A stretch of DNA of 64,000 nt from Leclercia pneumoniae (GTDB lineage Bacteria > Pseudomonadota > Gammaproteobacteria > Enterobacterales > Enterobacteriaceae), in assembly GCF_017348915.1 (NCBI RefSeq), contig NZ_CP071383.1, positions 2,914,001 through 2,978,000 of the forward strand. The letters run 5' to 3'. Of this stretch, positions 10,837-18,892 are shown piece after piece; position 1 is the stretch's first letter; each line of letters begins with the position of its first letter. The notes under the pieces are model-generated. The model saw only the letters and a program-made list of their open reading frames with translations. It made no database searches and was not told the DNA's origin. A program made the position numbers and the translations under genes.

Positions 10837-11844
10837 TTATTTGCCGCCTGAGGTGCGACGCTGAAGCTGGTCGCGCAGGTTTGGCGGAGTACCTTTGATC
10901 GTCAGGGTATCCGTGGCCGGGTCCCAGAAAATGCGCTCACCCAGCAGCAAAGCATCGAAGTTGATCGTCAGCCCGCCGCCGCTCCCGGCGAATTTGGTCA
11001 ACTGACGCAGGGTGCTGCGATCCGCCGGGAAGCTCTCTTCCAGCTCGTAACCTTTATCAGCCGTAAATTCCTGGAAACTCACTTCACTGACGCCCGCCAG
11101 CTCTTTCGATAACGACTCAAGCTCGATCTCTTCCCCCGCCTGCAGCTGTTCGTTGCAGTAGGTGTACACCTGCTGACGCACGGTCTGACGCTCGGATTTA
11201 TCGAGCTGCGCCTCTGCGGTAAAGTCGTCCACCGCCTGCAGCAAGCCTTTGTTTTGCGCTTTGGCGTTAAGCCCTTCGCTGGCGCCGAGGAAATCCATAA
11301 AGAAGTCGGCCACTTTGCGCCCTACCCGCCCTTTAAGGAAGGTGAGGTAGCGTGTGGATTCCGGATTGGTTTCCCACTCGGTAAGGTCAATACGCGCCAC
11401 AATATCGGCATGATTGATGTCCAGATAGTGGGTCGAGCTGATGTCCAGCTGCTCATTTACGCGCATGCTGCTTAAGTTGTTCAGCACCGTCACCAGCAGA
11501 TACTCTACCGCCAGGTAGCGGTACTGACAGAACAGCACGATACCGCCGTCAGCAAAAGGATATTTTGCCAGCTCATCGCGCAGGCGTCCGGTCGCCGCCC
11601 TGCTGAAGGCGAGGAACTCCTCTTCGCCCTGACGCTGTAAGCGCAGGCTTTGCGCCAGTTCACTCTCTTCGTTGAACATGCCGTAAGCTTTATTTTTGGC
11701 GCTATAGACGCGGTGTAGCTCCGCCATCATGTCCACGACGGTTGGCGTCGGTTCAAGTAACGTATCGCGCAGCACCAGCTCAAGGGTTTGCTCATCACGC
11801 TTGATAAGCTGGTGCAGCGCAATCTGGTTGATATCCAGACTCAT
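10837..11844 (-). CDS. yejK: Nucleoid-associated protein YejK (NdpA)
   Basis: 335 residues, the E. coli length. It belongs to the 37-kD nucleoid-associated protein family (NA37), found with the nucleoid; YejK has also been linked to topoisomerase IV and gyrase activity. The start [13 protein letters not shown] and the ending of charged residues match the family. No signal peptide or membrane helix. Divergent from yejL across 134 bases. Confidence 0.93.
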   Translation of the reverse strand: MSLDINQIALHQLIKRDEQTLELVLRDTLLEPTPTVVDMMAELHRVYSAKNKAYGMFNEESELAQSLRLQRQGEEEFLAFSRAATGRLRDELAKYPFADGGIVLFCQYRYLAVEYLLVTVLNNLSSMRVNEQLDISSTHYLDINHADIVARIDLTEWETNPESTRYLTFLKGRVGRKVADFFMDFLGASEGLNAKAQNKGLLQAVDDFTAEAQLDKSERQTVRQQVYTYCNEQLQAGEEIELESLSKELAGVSEVSFQEFTADKGYELEESFPADRSTLRQLTKFAGSGGGLTINFDALLLGERIFWDPATDTLTIKGTPPNLRDQLQRRTSGGK

Positions 11845-11978
11845 GATAAACTCTCCTGTTAGACCGGGCGGTATTCAACCATCCCCTGCGCATGTGCGCA
11901 ATAGAAGATAAAAAAGGGGAAAAAATGCTGTTGCTACGGTACTATGTTGCCCTTTCATCAACGAAATGATTTTGATTT

Positions 11979-12206
11979 ATGCCACAACATTCCCGCTACA
12001 GTGACGAACACGTAGAACAGCTTCTGAGTGAGCTGGTTAACGTACTGGAAAAACACAAAACGCCAACCGACCTTTCCCTGATGGTACTGGGGAATATGGT
12101 GACCAACCTGATTAATACCAGCGTTGCTCCGGCTCAACGTCAGGCCATTGCGAAATCCTTCGCACAGGCGTTGCAGTCCTCGGTTAACGACGACCCGGCA
12201 CACTAA
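11979..12206 (+). CDS. yejL: Small conserved protein YejL (UPF0352)
   Basis: 75 residues, the E. coli YejL length. Start [16 protein letters not shown], all helical in character, with an [19 protein letters not shown] core. The family forms small helical dimers of unknown function. It lies 19 bases upstream of lapC on the same strand and is probably co-transcribed with it, as in E. coli. Confidence 0.92.
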   Translation: MPQHSRYSDEHVEQLLSELVNVLEKHKTPTDLSLMVLGNMVTNLINTSVAPAQRQAIAKSFAQALQSSVNDDPAH

Positions 12207-12225
12207 GGGAAACGAACGACAGCTT

Positions 12226-13986
12226 ATGGTGACGAATCGTCAGCGCTACCGCGAAAAAGTGTCCCAGATGGTAAGCTGGGGGCACTGGTTTGCCCTGTTC
12301 AACATTCTGTTGGCGATGGTGCTTGGCAGCCGCTATCTGTTTGTAGCCGACTGGCCAACCACGCTGGCCGGGCGGATTTACTCCTGGATCAGCGTCATTG
12401 GCCATTTTAGCTTTCTGGTTTTCGCCACCTATCTGCTGATTCTGTTTCCACTGACCTTCGTTGTCATGTCGCAGCGGCTTATGCGGTTCATCTCCGCGAT
12501 TCTGGCCACTGTAGGCATGACGCTGCTGTTAATCGACAGCGAAGTCTTTACCCGTTTCCACCTGCATCTCAATCCCATCGTCTGGGAACTGGTGATTAAC
12601 CCCGACCAGAACGAAACCGCGCGTGACTGGCAGCTAATGTTTATCAGCGCGCCCATCATCCTGATGATTGAGATGCTTTTTGCCACCTGGAGCTGGCAAA
12701 AACTGCGTAGCCTGACGCGTCGCCGTCATTACGCCAAACCCATTGCGGCGCTCTTCTTCGTCGCTTTTATCAGCTCACACATTATGTATATCTGGGCTGA
12801 TGCCAACTTCTATCGTCCGGTCACGATGCAGCGCGCCAACCTGCCGCTCTCTTATCCGATGACCGCGCGACGCTTTCTGGAAAAACACGGTCTGCTGGAT
12901 GCGCAGGAGTATCAGCGCCGTCTTGTCGAGCAGGGCAATCCGGAAGCGGTATCCGTGCAGTATCCGCTCAGCCCGCTGCGTTTCCGCGATATGGGCCAGG
13001 GCCAGAACGTGCTGTTGATTACCGTCGACGGCCTGAACTACTCGCGCTTCGAAAAACAGATGCCGACGCTGGCCGAATTTGCGGATAAGAACATTAATTT
13101 TACTCAGCATATGAGTGCCGGTAATTCGACGGATGCGGGGATCTTTGGCCTGTTCTACGGGATTTCGCCTGCCTATATGGACGGCGTCCTGTCGGCGCGC
13201 ATCCCTGCGGCCTTGATCACCGCGCTGAATCAGCAGGGCTATCAGCTGGGGCTCTTCTCTTCAGACGGCTTTAGCAGCCCGCTCTATCGTCAGGCGCTGT
13301 TGTCCGATTTCTCTCTGCCAACCGCCAAAACGCAAACTGATGCGCAAACCGCCGGGCAGTGGATTAACTGGCTGCAGCGTTATGCGCAGGAAGATAACCG
13401 CTGGTTCTCGTGGGTCGCCCTGAACGGCACCGCAATCGACGACAGTCAGCAGAAGGGCTTTAACCAGCGTTATGCGCGCGCGGCCGGTGAGGTCGATGCT
13501 CAAATTGCCCGCGTGCTGAACGCCTTACGCGAGTCTGGCAAGCTGGAAAATACCGTGGTGGTGATCACGGCGGGCCATGGCGTGGCACTGGGTAGCGATC
13601 GCGACAGCATGGAGTGGTCTCGCCCTCGCCTGCAGGTACCGCTGGTTATTCACTGGCCGGGCACACCTTCCCAGCGCATCAACAGGCTTACCGATCATAA
13701 AGATGTGATGACCACGCTGATGCAGCGCTTACTGCATGTGAATACGCCAGCTAACGAGTACTCACAGGGGCAGGATCTGTTCAGCGCGACGCGTCGTCAT
13801 GACTGGGTGACCGCCGCAGATGGCAATACGCTGACCGTGATGACGCCAAATCTGTCGCTGGTGCTGAATAGCAACGGCACCTATAAGACCTACACCCTGA
13901 AGGGCGAAAGAATCAACGATCAGAAACCGCAGCTCAGCCTGTTGCTGCAGGTATTGACCGATGAGAAACGCTTCATCGCTAACTGA
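12226..13986 (+). CDS. lapC: LapC/PbgA (YejM), inner-membrane sensor controlling LPS synthesis
   Basis: 586 residues, the E. coli YejM length from this ATG; the upstream extension of the frame to 12124 lies inside yejL and is rejected. About five transmembrane helices occupy residues 20-190. A linker follows, then a periplasmic sulfatase/alkaline-phosphatase-fold domain (about 245-586) that includes VLLITVDGLNYSRFE and VVVITAGHGV. In E. coli this essential protein senses lipid A and restrains LapB (YciM)-FtsH degradation of LpxC. Typical sulfatase metal ligands are only partly kept, as in E. coli, consistent with a non-enzymatic role. Its stop codon lies inside a perfect hairpin. Confidence 0.94.
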   Translation: MVTNRQRYREKVSQMVSWGHWFALFNILLAMVLGSRYLFVADWPTTLAGRIYSWISVIGHFSFLVFATYLLILFPLTFVVMSQRLMRFISAILATVGMTLLLIDSEVFTRFHLHLNPIVWELVINPDQNETARDWQLMFISAPIILMIEMLFATWSWQKLRSLTRRRHYAKPIAALFFVAFISSHIMYIWADANFYRPVTMQRANLPLSYPMTARRFLEKHGLLDAQEYQRRLVEQGNPEAVSVQYPLSPLRFRDMGQGQNVLLITVDGLNYSRFEKQMPTLAEFADKNINFTQHMSAGNSTDAGIFGLFYGISPAYMDGVLSARIPAALITALNQQGYQLGLFSSDGFSSPLYRQALLSDFSLPTAKTQTDAQTAGQWINWLQRYAQEDNRWFSWVALNGTAIDDSQQKGFNQRYARAAGEVDAQIARVLNALRESGKLENTVVVITAGHGVALGSDRDSMEWSRPRLQVPLVIHWPGTPSQRINRLTDHKDVMTTLMQRLLHVNTPANEYSQGQDLFSATRRHDWVTAADGNTLTVMTPNLSLVLNSNGTYKTYTLKGERINDQKPQLSLLLQVLTDEKRFIAN

Positions 13987-14007
13987 TTAATATTAAATCA
14001 GTTAGCG
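13977..14007 (+). repeat. Perfect 12-bp hairpin spanning the lapC stop codon
   Basis: Arms CGCTAACTGATT (13977-13988) and AATCAGTTAGCG (13996-14007) with a 7-base A+T loop. The TGA stop (13984-13986) is in the left arm. No T run follows, so it is not a classical terminator. Confidence 0.8.
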
Positions 14008-14017
14008 GTCAGGGCGC

Positions 14018-14045
14018 TTGCAATAGACCGTAAATTGAGTAGTAT
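14018..14045 (+). promoter_or_regulatory. Probable promoter of tRNA-Pro
   Basis: TTGCAA (14018-14023), 16 bases, TAGTAT (14040-14045). Placed 13 bases before the mature tRNA start. Confidence 0.55.
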
Positions 14046-14058
14046 TAGCTACCAGTGT

Positions 14059-14135
14059 CGGCACGTAGCGCAGCCTGGTAGCGCACTGTCATGGGGTGTC
14101 AGGGGTCGGAGGTTCAAATCCTCTCGTGCCGACCA
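14059..14135 (+). tRNA. proL: tRNA-Pro, anticodon GGG
   Basis: 77 bases with an encoded CCA end. The acceptor stem CGGCACG pairs with CGTGCCG, the T arm contains GGTTCAAATC, and the D arm reads GCGCAGCCTGGTAGCGC. The anticodon GGG is at 14093-14095 in the loop ATGGGGT and reads CCC and, by wobble, CCU codons. It matches E. coli proL except for a paired change in the anticodon stem (U28-A42 where E. coli has C28-G42). Same position after yejM as in E. coli. Confidence 0.96.
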
Positions 14136-14147
14136 AAAATCCCAAAG

Positions 14148-14175
14148 AAACCAACCTTCTACGGTTGGTTTTTTT
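14148..14175 (+). terminator. Terminator of the tRNA-Pro transcript
   Basis: AAACCAACC - TTCTAC - GGTTGGTTT followed by T residues, starting 13 bases after the tRNA 3' end. Confidence 0.88.
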
Positions 14176-14437
14176 ATGCCTGTAATAAACCCTGGCGTCG
14201 ATGGCGAGGCTCCCTCGCTCAGAGTGAGACCAATTCTGGCGGCCTACGCAGCAGGTAAACGAGCGTTACCAGCGGTTTAAGCGCCCCGATCTGAAAGGTC
14301 TACCCCGCCCCCCCAGCTTTCCCGGATGATGCCCGCGCCAGAAGACGACGCCGCTTACCAGAGTGAACAAGCCAAAAGGGTGAGATTTGGAAACGCGACC
14401 GGGTATCGTTAATTCATCAGGCACGTTTTTCAGATGT
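14176..14437. other. Gene-free interval downstream of tRNA-Pro
   Basis: About 260 bases, no supported gene. An open frame across the tRNA (14035-14280) is an artefact. I see no copy of the tRNA 3' end and no integrase remnant, so no attachment site can be claimed. In E. coli the narP-ccm-nap block begins on this side of proL; this may be where the gene contents diverged. Confidence 0.5.
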
Positions 14438-14461
14438 AAAAAAACCAGCCCGTGGGCTGGT
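14438..14461 (-). terminator. Terminator of the small membrane protein gene
   Basis: ACCAGCCC - GT - GGGCTGGT (14444-14451 / 14454-14461), followed on the minus strand by seven T residues. Confidence 0.85.
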
Positions 14462-14483
14462 CTGGCGTATCACCGTGCGGGGC

Positions 14484-14744
14484 TTATTGTTTATTACTGC
14501 CACCGAGGAAAAAAATCCCCAGCGGGATGGCCAGCAGCACGGTAAAGACGGTGCTATAGACGAGGATCATGGCCGACTGCAAAACAAACATGCTGGTCGT
14601 CCACGAAGAGAGTGGGATGTTGTACTGTTCAATGACACCTACGATGGTTGCGCGGCCGACGCAGGCCACCGCAATTGAAAATACCACCAACAATGCCAGA
14701 AGAAACTTTCTGCCCGACGGGGTGTTAAGCTTTGCGCGTACCAT
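14484..14744 (-). CDS. Small two-helix inner-membrane protein (DUF2534-like)
   Basis: 86 residues from the ATG at 14744, preceded on the minus strand by an AAGGA ribosome site 7 bases away. The frame extends upstream to 14822, but that part has no ribosome site. The protein has a basic N-terminus (MVRAKLNTPSGRK), a helix at about 15-35, a short loop containing EQYNIPLSSWTTS, and a second helix at about 58-79. The short polar C-terminus is GGSNKQ. It recalls the DUF2534 family of small enterobacterial membrane proteins, but I am not certain of the family number. Monocistronic with its own terminator; function unknown. Confidence 0.7.
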   Translation of the reverse strand: MVRAKLNTPSGRKFLLALLVVFSIAVACVGRATIVGVIEQYNIPLSSWTTSMFVLQSAMILVYSTVFTVLLAIPLGIFFLGGSNKQ

Positions 14745-14950
14745 CGCTCTTTCCTTTACAGATGAATAACCATGATTGCCGCTAACCCTACCACGATCTT
14801 GCCGGTCACGCCATATCAGCATTTAACACTAAACAACAAGCAAACAACCAGCTGATTAAACCGGTTAAACAGAAAATTTAAGTAAATCACCCTACCAGTG
14901 AGGGTTCAATATGCTACGCTTGCCACGATCGTTGAACAAAAGGAATGATT

Positions 14951-15427
14951 GTGAAAAAAGTACCGAAGATTGCTATCGCCCTACTGGCGGCCAGCTGTAC
15001 CAGCGCTTTTGCCAGCAATGATATTCTGACCCCTTTCCCGCAGGCCGAAAAAGGGATGAAACGTCAGGTGATACAGCTGCCGGAGCAGAAGGATGAGGCG
15101 CAGTACAAAGTCGAACTACTGATCGGTAAGACGCTGGAAGTGGACTGCAATCAGCACCGACTGGGCGGCGAGCTGTCCCAAAAAACGCTGGAAGGCTGGG
15201 GTTACGACTACTACCGCTTCGATAACGTTACTTCACCGGTCTCAACGATGATGGCCTGTCCGGACGGCAAGAAAACCGAGAAATTTGTTACGGCATACCT
15301 CGGCGACCACAGCCTGCTGCGCTATAACAGTAAGCTGCCGATTGTGGTCTATACCCCGGAAAATATCGACGTAAAGTATCGCCTCTGGAAGGCAGACGAG
15401 AAAATCGACGACGCACAAGTGCGTTAA
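14951..15427 (+). CDS. eco: Ecotin, periplasmic serine protease inhibitor
   Basis: 158 residues from a GTG start. The frame also offers ATG at 14945, but the AGGA ribosome site (14941-14944) touches that ATG and sits 6 bases before the GTG, so I choose 14951. Signal peptide to about SAFA, then the mature inhibitor. The reactive loop reads [11 protein letters not shown] with Met-Met around P1, and the two cysteines of the single disulfide are present. GWGYDYYRF and KLPIVVYTP match E. coli ecotin. It inhibits trypsin-like and elastase-like proteases, including host neutrophil elastase. Upstream of mqo in E. coli too, but here a DUF1996 gene lies between them. Confidence 0.95.
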   Translation: MKKVPKIAIALLAASCTSAFASNDILTPFPQAEKGMKRQVIQLPEQKDEAQYKVELLIGKTLEVDCNQHRLGGELSQKTLEGWGYDYYRFDNVTSPVSTMMACPDGKKTEKFVTAYLGDHSLLRYNSKLPIVVYTPENIDVKYRLWKADEKIDDAQVR

Positions 15428-15440
15428 AGAGGCGATTTCA

Positions 15441-15469
15441 GGGTTCCAGCGCTCGCCTGGAACCCCTTT
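15441..15469 (+). terminator. Terminator of eco
   Basis: GGGTTCCAG - CGCTCGC - CTGGAACCC (15441-15449 / 15457-15465), followed by CTTTC. The T run is short. It lies between the convergent ends of eco and the DUF1996 gene. Confidence 0.7.
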
Positions 15470-15472
15470 CAT

Positions 15473-16861
15473 CTAAATCTCTGGCGTGTGTTTAAAGCCT
15501 GTCAGCATCAGCACAAGGCTCTCTTTCGACGCAGCGGTGTTGAACTGATAATGGTTACCCTGTCGATCGCCTCCGATATACCAGGAGATCTCCGTTTTCC
15601 CTGCGGCCAGTGCTTTACGTACTGCGGTATCGACATCCACCATCCGGTATTCCCGGACATGATTGAGATAGAGCAACGCCTCTGAGCGATAATTGCAGGC
15701 AGGACGCTGTTTCCAGTTCACCGTGGCGGGCTCCCAGTCATTGCTCGCCGGATAGAAGAAGATCTGATCGGCACCATTATTCTCTACCTTCCCGTCATAG
15801 AGGCGTATACGGTACTTAAACTGCGCAGGATCCTGCCCGGCCGGCAGCGGTGGGATGGCAAGTTTCACCAGGCTCAGCGTTTCCGGGTTGCGGGTACGGC
15901 CCCCCTGTTTCCAGTTATCGCTAATCTGCAGCCCCTGCCCTGATGGAGTCTCGCTGCTGACAGTGACATTCGCCAGCGCCTTCGAATACCCGTAGGGTAC
16001 GTTGGTACCGCAGTCCATCCCCTGGTTCATACAGAGATCGGTCATAAATCGTGCCCCCTCCTCTGTCCAGCCGTTCATAAAGTCGGCGTGGGCCGTATAG
16101 AGGCTACCCCAGTGCTCCTCCCGCGTATCACCATTCATCGTGGGATCAAGAGAAAGCTGCGCTTTTGCCGTATCCAGGAAGGTAATGCCCTTTAGCACAT
16201 AGGCCACATTCATATTGACGGTCGGGATCTTTACCGGATACCCGGATGGACACTGCCCTTTTACGTCATAAACGGCATTTTTCATACCGTGCATCGGCTT
16301 AAGATGGATCCCATCCCAGCAGTTGGGAAACTGGATACCGATATTGAACTGCACCGCATCTTTGGCTTTACGCAGTCCGCATACCTCACCCAACTTATTG
16401 CTGTAACCTTTGCCGTTGGCGCATAAGAAGGTAATTTTGCCGTTAGGCTGCGTGCCATGGTGATCGCCCGCCAGTAGCGCCAGCCCCGCCGGAAAAGGGG
16501 TTAGTGGATATTGCGTAACATGCGAAGCCTGATAATAGGTTTTCTGATAAGCAGGCTGCACGACCGTACCATCCGGCAGACGCAGAGAAGGCGCCCAGTA
16601 AGCAGAGCTATCGGCTTTGTTATCGCAGGTGGTCTCAGGGCGCTGACGCAGCGATAAATAATCCGACCAGGCATCGGCATGGGTGTTGCCGAAAAAGTCA
16701 TGCCACATGGCCTGATTGGGCATACCGTACATCATGATCGCGTCATCGCCACGCGTATGGCTCATGGCGCAAACCACGTGAGCATGCGGGCCGGCGTGAG
16801 CACAAAGGGAGGGAAGCAGCATGGCCGACGCCATCGCTGCAGAGAGGGTGGTCCTTTTCAT
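15473..16861 (-). CDS. Secreted DUF1996-type protein with C-terminal beta-rich domain
   Basis: 462 residues. The signal peptide is MKRTTLSAAMASAMLLPSLC plus AHA, with likely cleavage before GPHAH. Residues 30-285 carry hallmarks of DUF1996: MWHDFFGNTHADAW (52-65), QRPETTCDNKADSSAYWAPS (73-92), QFPNCWDG (177-184) and HADFMNGW (258-265). The family is best known from fungi and actinomycetes and has no established function. Residues about 296-457 look like a separate beta-sandwich resembling DNRLRE/CBM96-type carbohydrate-binding modules. Histidine-rich with an even number of cysteines, so probably periplasmic or exported and disulfide-bonded. AGGAGA sits 5 bases before the ATG. It is convergent with ecotin and monocistronic. 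Its place in this otherwise conserved region suggests acquisition. Confidence 0.75.
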   Translation of the reverse strand: MKRTTLSAAMASAMLLPSLCAHAGPHAHVVCAMSHTRGDDAIMMYGMPNQAMWHDFFGNTHADAWSDYLSLRQRPETTCDNKADSSAYWAPSLRLPDGTVVQPAYQKTYYQASHVTQYPLTPFPAGLALLAGDHHGTQPNGKITFLCANGKGYSNKLGEVCGLRKAKDAVQFNIGIQFPNCWDGIHLKPMHGMKNAVYDVKGQCPSGYPVKIPTVNMNVAYVLKGITFLDTAKAQLSLDPTMNGDTREEHWGSLYTAHADFMNGWTEEGARFMTDLCMNQGMDCGTNVPYGYSKALANVTVSSETPSGQGLQISDNWKQGGRTRNPETLSLVKLAIPPLPAGQDPAQFKYRIRLYDGKVENNGADQIFFYPASNDWEPATVNWKQRPACNYRSEALLYLNHVREYRMVDVDTAVRKALAAGKTEISWYIGGDRQGNHYQFNTAASKESLVLMLTGFKHTPEI

Positions 16862-16902
16862 TATTATCTCCTGATATGAAAGGCCACATTGGTATCAAAA
16901 GC

Positions 16903-16914
16903 GCGTGTACACGC
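16903..16914. promoter_or_regulatory. 12-bp perfect palindrome upstream of the DUF1996 gene
   Basis: GCGTGTACACGC, 42 bases upstream of the start codon and therefore in or near its promoter. Possible operator; no regulator is identified. Confidence 0.4.
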
Positions 16915-16960
16915 CTAAATATTGCCGGGGTACTTTTCCTCGCGGGTTTGCTTTACGCGT

Positions 16961-16988
16961 AAAAAAGGCCGGAAGAACCGGCCTTTTT
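16961..16988 (-). terminator. Terminator of mqo
   Basis: AAAAAAGGCCGG - AAGAA - CCGGCCTTTTT. On the minus strand it follows the mqo stop by about 14 bases and is followed by T residues; it could act in both directions. Confidence 0.9.
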
Positions 16989-17002
16989 CTCCCAGCGTGA
17001 CA

Positions 17003-18664
17003 TTACAGTGCGATATCTGCCACGGGCTTGTTAACTGCTGGCTGGGGCTTGCCCTGCGGCTCCGCTTTTGGCGCCACATCGGCCGCCTGCGGTTTTTCAT
17101 ATTTCAGCTGCAGAACGCGGCTGGTGTACTCCAGCTCCTGTTCAGTCGCTGCCACATTACCGTTCAGTTTGGTGCCGTAAGACGGAATAATGGTTTTCAG
17201 TTTCGCCTGCCATTCCGGCGTCGCGACTTTATCTTTGAACACTTTTTCCATCAGGTGCAGCATGATAGGTGCAGCGGTAGATGCGCCTGGAGAAGCGCCC
17301 AGCAGCGCCGCAATGGTGCCCTCTTTATCGCTCACCACTTCAGTGCCGAGACGCAGAACGCCGCCCTCTTTTTCATCACGTTTGATGATCTGCACGCGCT
17401 GACCTGCCTGCCACAGACGCCAGTCCTCTTTTTTCGCCTGCGGGTAGTACTCTTTCAGCGCCTCGAAACGCTCTTCATCAGAGAGCATGACCTGGCTAAT
17501 CAGGTATTTCACCAGATCGAAGTTATCCAGCCCGACGTTCATCATCGGCACGATGTTAGAGGTGGTGGTGGAGCTCAGCAGATCCCACAGCGAACCGTTT
17601 TTCAGGAATTTCGTGGAGAAGGTCGCGAACGGTCCGAACAGCACGACGCGTTTGCCATCCAGCATACGGGTATCGATATGGGGAACAGACATTGGCGGTG
17701 CGCCCACAGAGGCCTGGCCATACACTTTCGCCAGATGACGGTTCACCACTTCCGGATTTTCAGAGACCAGGAACTGGCCGCCCACCGGGAAACCACCGTA
17801 GTTGTCGGCTTCCGGAATACCGGTCTCCTGCAGCAGTTTTAACGCTGCGCCGCCCGCACCGATGAAGACAAACTTCGCCTTAATGACGTGCTCTTCTTCA
17901 TTGTGCTTCAGGTCGGCTACGGTCACGCTCCAGGAGTTATCAGCGTTACGCTTAAAGCCACGGACTTCGGTATTCAGCGCCAGGTTGAAGTGCTCTTTCT
18001 TCTGCAAAGCGCCCACCAGCTGACGGGTGATTTCACCGTAGTTCACATCGGTGCCGATTTCGGTACGGGTTGCAGCTACCTTCTGGTTGGGATCACGCCC
18101 TTCCATCACCAGCGGCGCCCACTCTTTGATCTGCGCATGATCTTCAGAGTATTTCATGCCGCGGAACAGGGTGCTCTGCTGAAGGGCGGCATAACGTCCA
18201 CGCAGGAAGTTAACGTTGTCATCGCCCCAGACAAAACTCATGTGTGGCACGGTGTTAATGAAGCTGTGTGGGTCGTGCAGCACGCCGCTGTTCACCTGAT
18301 GAGACCAGAACTGACGAGAAATCTGGAACGCTTCGTTAATCTCAACCGCTTTTTCGATACTGATGGAGCCGTCCTTCTTCTGCGGCGTATAGTTCAGCTC
18401 CATCAATGCCGAGTGGCCGGTACCGGCGTTGTTCCAGCCGTTCGAACTCTCTTTCGCCACCCCATCCAGGCGCTCAACCATGGTCATTGACCAGTCTGGC
18501 TGCAGTTCTTGCAGGTAGGTTCCGAGCGTTGCGCTCATGATCCCGCCACCAATTAAAAGGACATCCGTTTGCTGCTCTTTTGGTGCGTCAGCCTTCGCCG
18601 CCATCGAGACAGCGTTCAGCCCCACGGCCAGCGAAAAGAGCACGGCAGTCATTTTTTTCATCAT
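17003..18664 (-). CDS. mqo: Malate:quinone oxidoreductase
   Basis: 553 residues (E. coli Mqo is 548). This FAD-dependent peripheral membrane enzyme oxidises malate to oxaloacetate and passes electrons to quinone. The dinucleotide-binding segment is [19 protein letters not shown] at about 34-52, followed by [20 protein letters not shown]. The tail is proline- and lysine-rich and ends VADIAL, as in E. coli. The N-terminus resembles a signal sequence, as in other enteric Mqo proteins. Two adjacent ATGs (18664 and 18661) are both possible after the AAGG site. In E. coli mqo lies next to eco; here the DUF1996 gene separates them. Confidence 0.96.
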   Translation of the reverse strand: MMKKMTAVLFSLAVGLNAVSMAAKADAPKEQQTDVLLIGGGIMSATLGTYLQELQPDWSMTMVERLDGVAKESSNGWNNAGTGHSALMELNYTPQKKDGSISIEKAVEINEAFQISRQFWSHQVNSGVLHDPHSFINTVPHMSFVWGDDNVNFLRGRYAALQQSTLFRGMKYSEDHAQIKEWAPLVMEGRDPNQKVAATRTEIGTDVNYGEITRQLVGALQKKEHFNLALNTEVRGFKRNADNSWSVTVADLKHNEEEHVIKAKFVFIGAGGAALKLLQETGIPEADNYGGFPVGGQFLVSENPEVVNRHLAKVYGQASVGAPPMSVPHIDTRMLDGKRVVLFGPFATFSTKFLKNGSLWDLLSSTTTSNIVPMMNVGLDNFDLVKYLISQVMLSDEERFEALKEYYPQAKKEDWRLWQAGQRVQIIKRDEKEGGVLRLGTEVVSDKEGTIAALLGASPGASTAAPIMLHLMEKVFKDKVATPEWQAKLKTIIPSYGTKLNGNVAATEQELEYTSRVLQLKYEKPQAADVAPKAEPQGKPQPAVNKPVADIAL

Positions 18665-18892
18665 TTATGCCTTAAGTTATACGTGGAAATTGCAGGTGAA
18701 ATAAGCTGCGGGGCAACGGTAGCAACATTTAAATATTGTTTAAAGGTTACGAAATTATTGTAATTGTGAAATTTAATGGTGGATTGTTTATACGGGAATG
18801 GCGCATCGGACTGGCAAAGCGACCATTTTCTGGCTACTATGCTGCACTTTGTGATCGCGCGCACGGAAGCCCGCCCTGACCTGCGAAGCCTT

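Noticed and set aside
14035..14280. Open frame spanning tRNA-Pro
   Set aside because: It translates the tRNA and its terminator; not a gene.
14059..14483. tRNA-Pro as a mobile-element attachment site
   Set aside because: No duplicate of the tRNA 3' end and no integrase or phage gene in the window, although tRNA genes are common integration sites.
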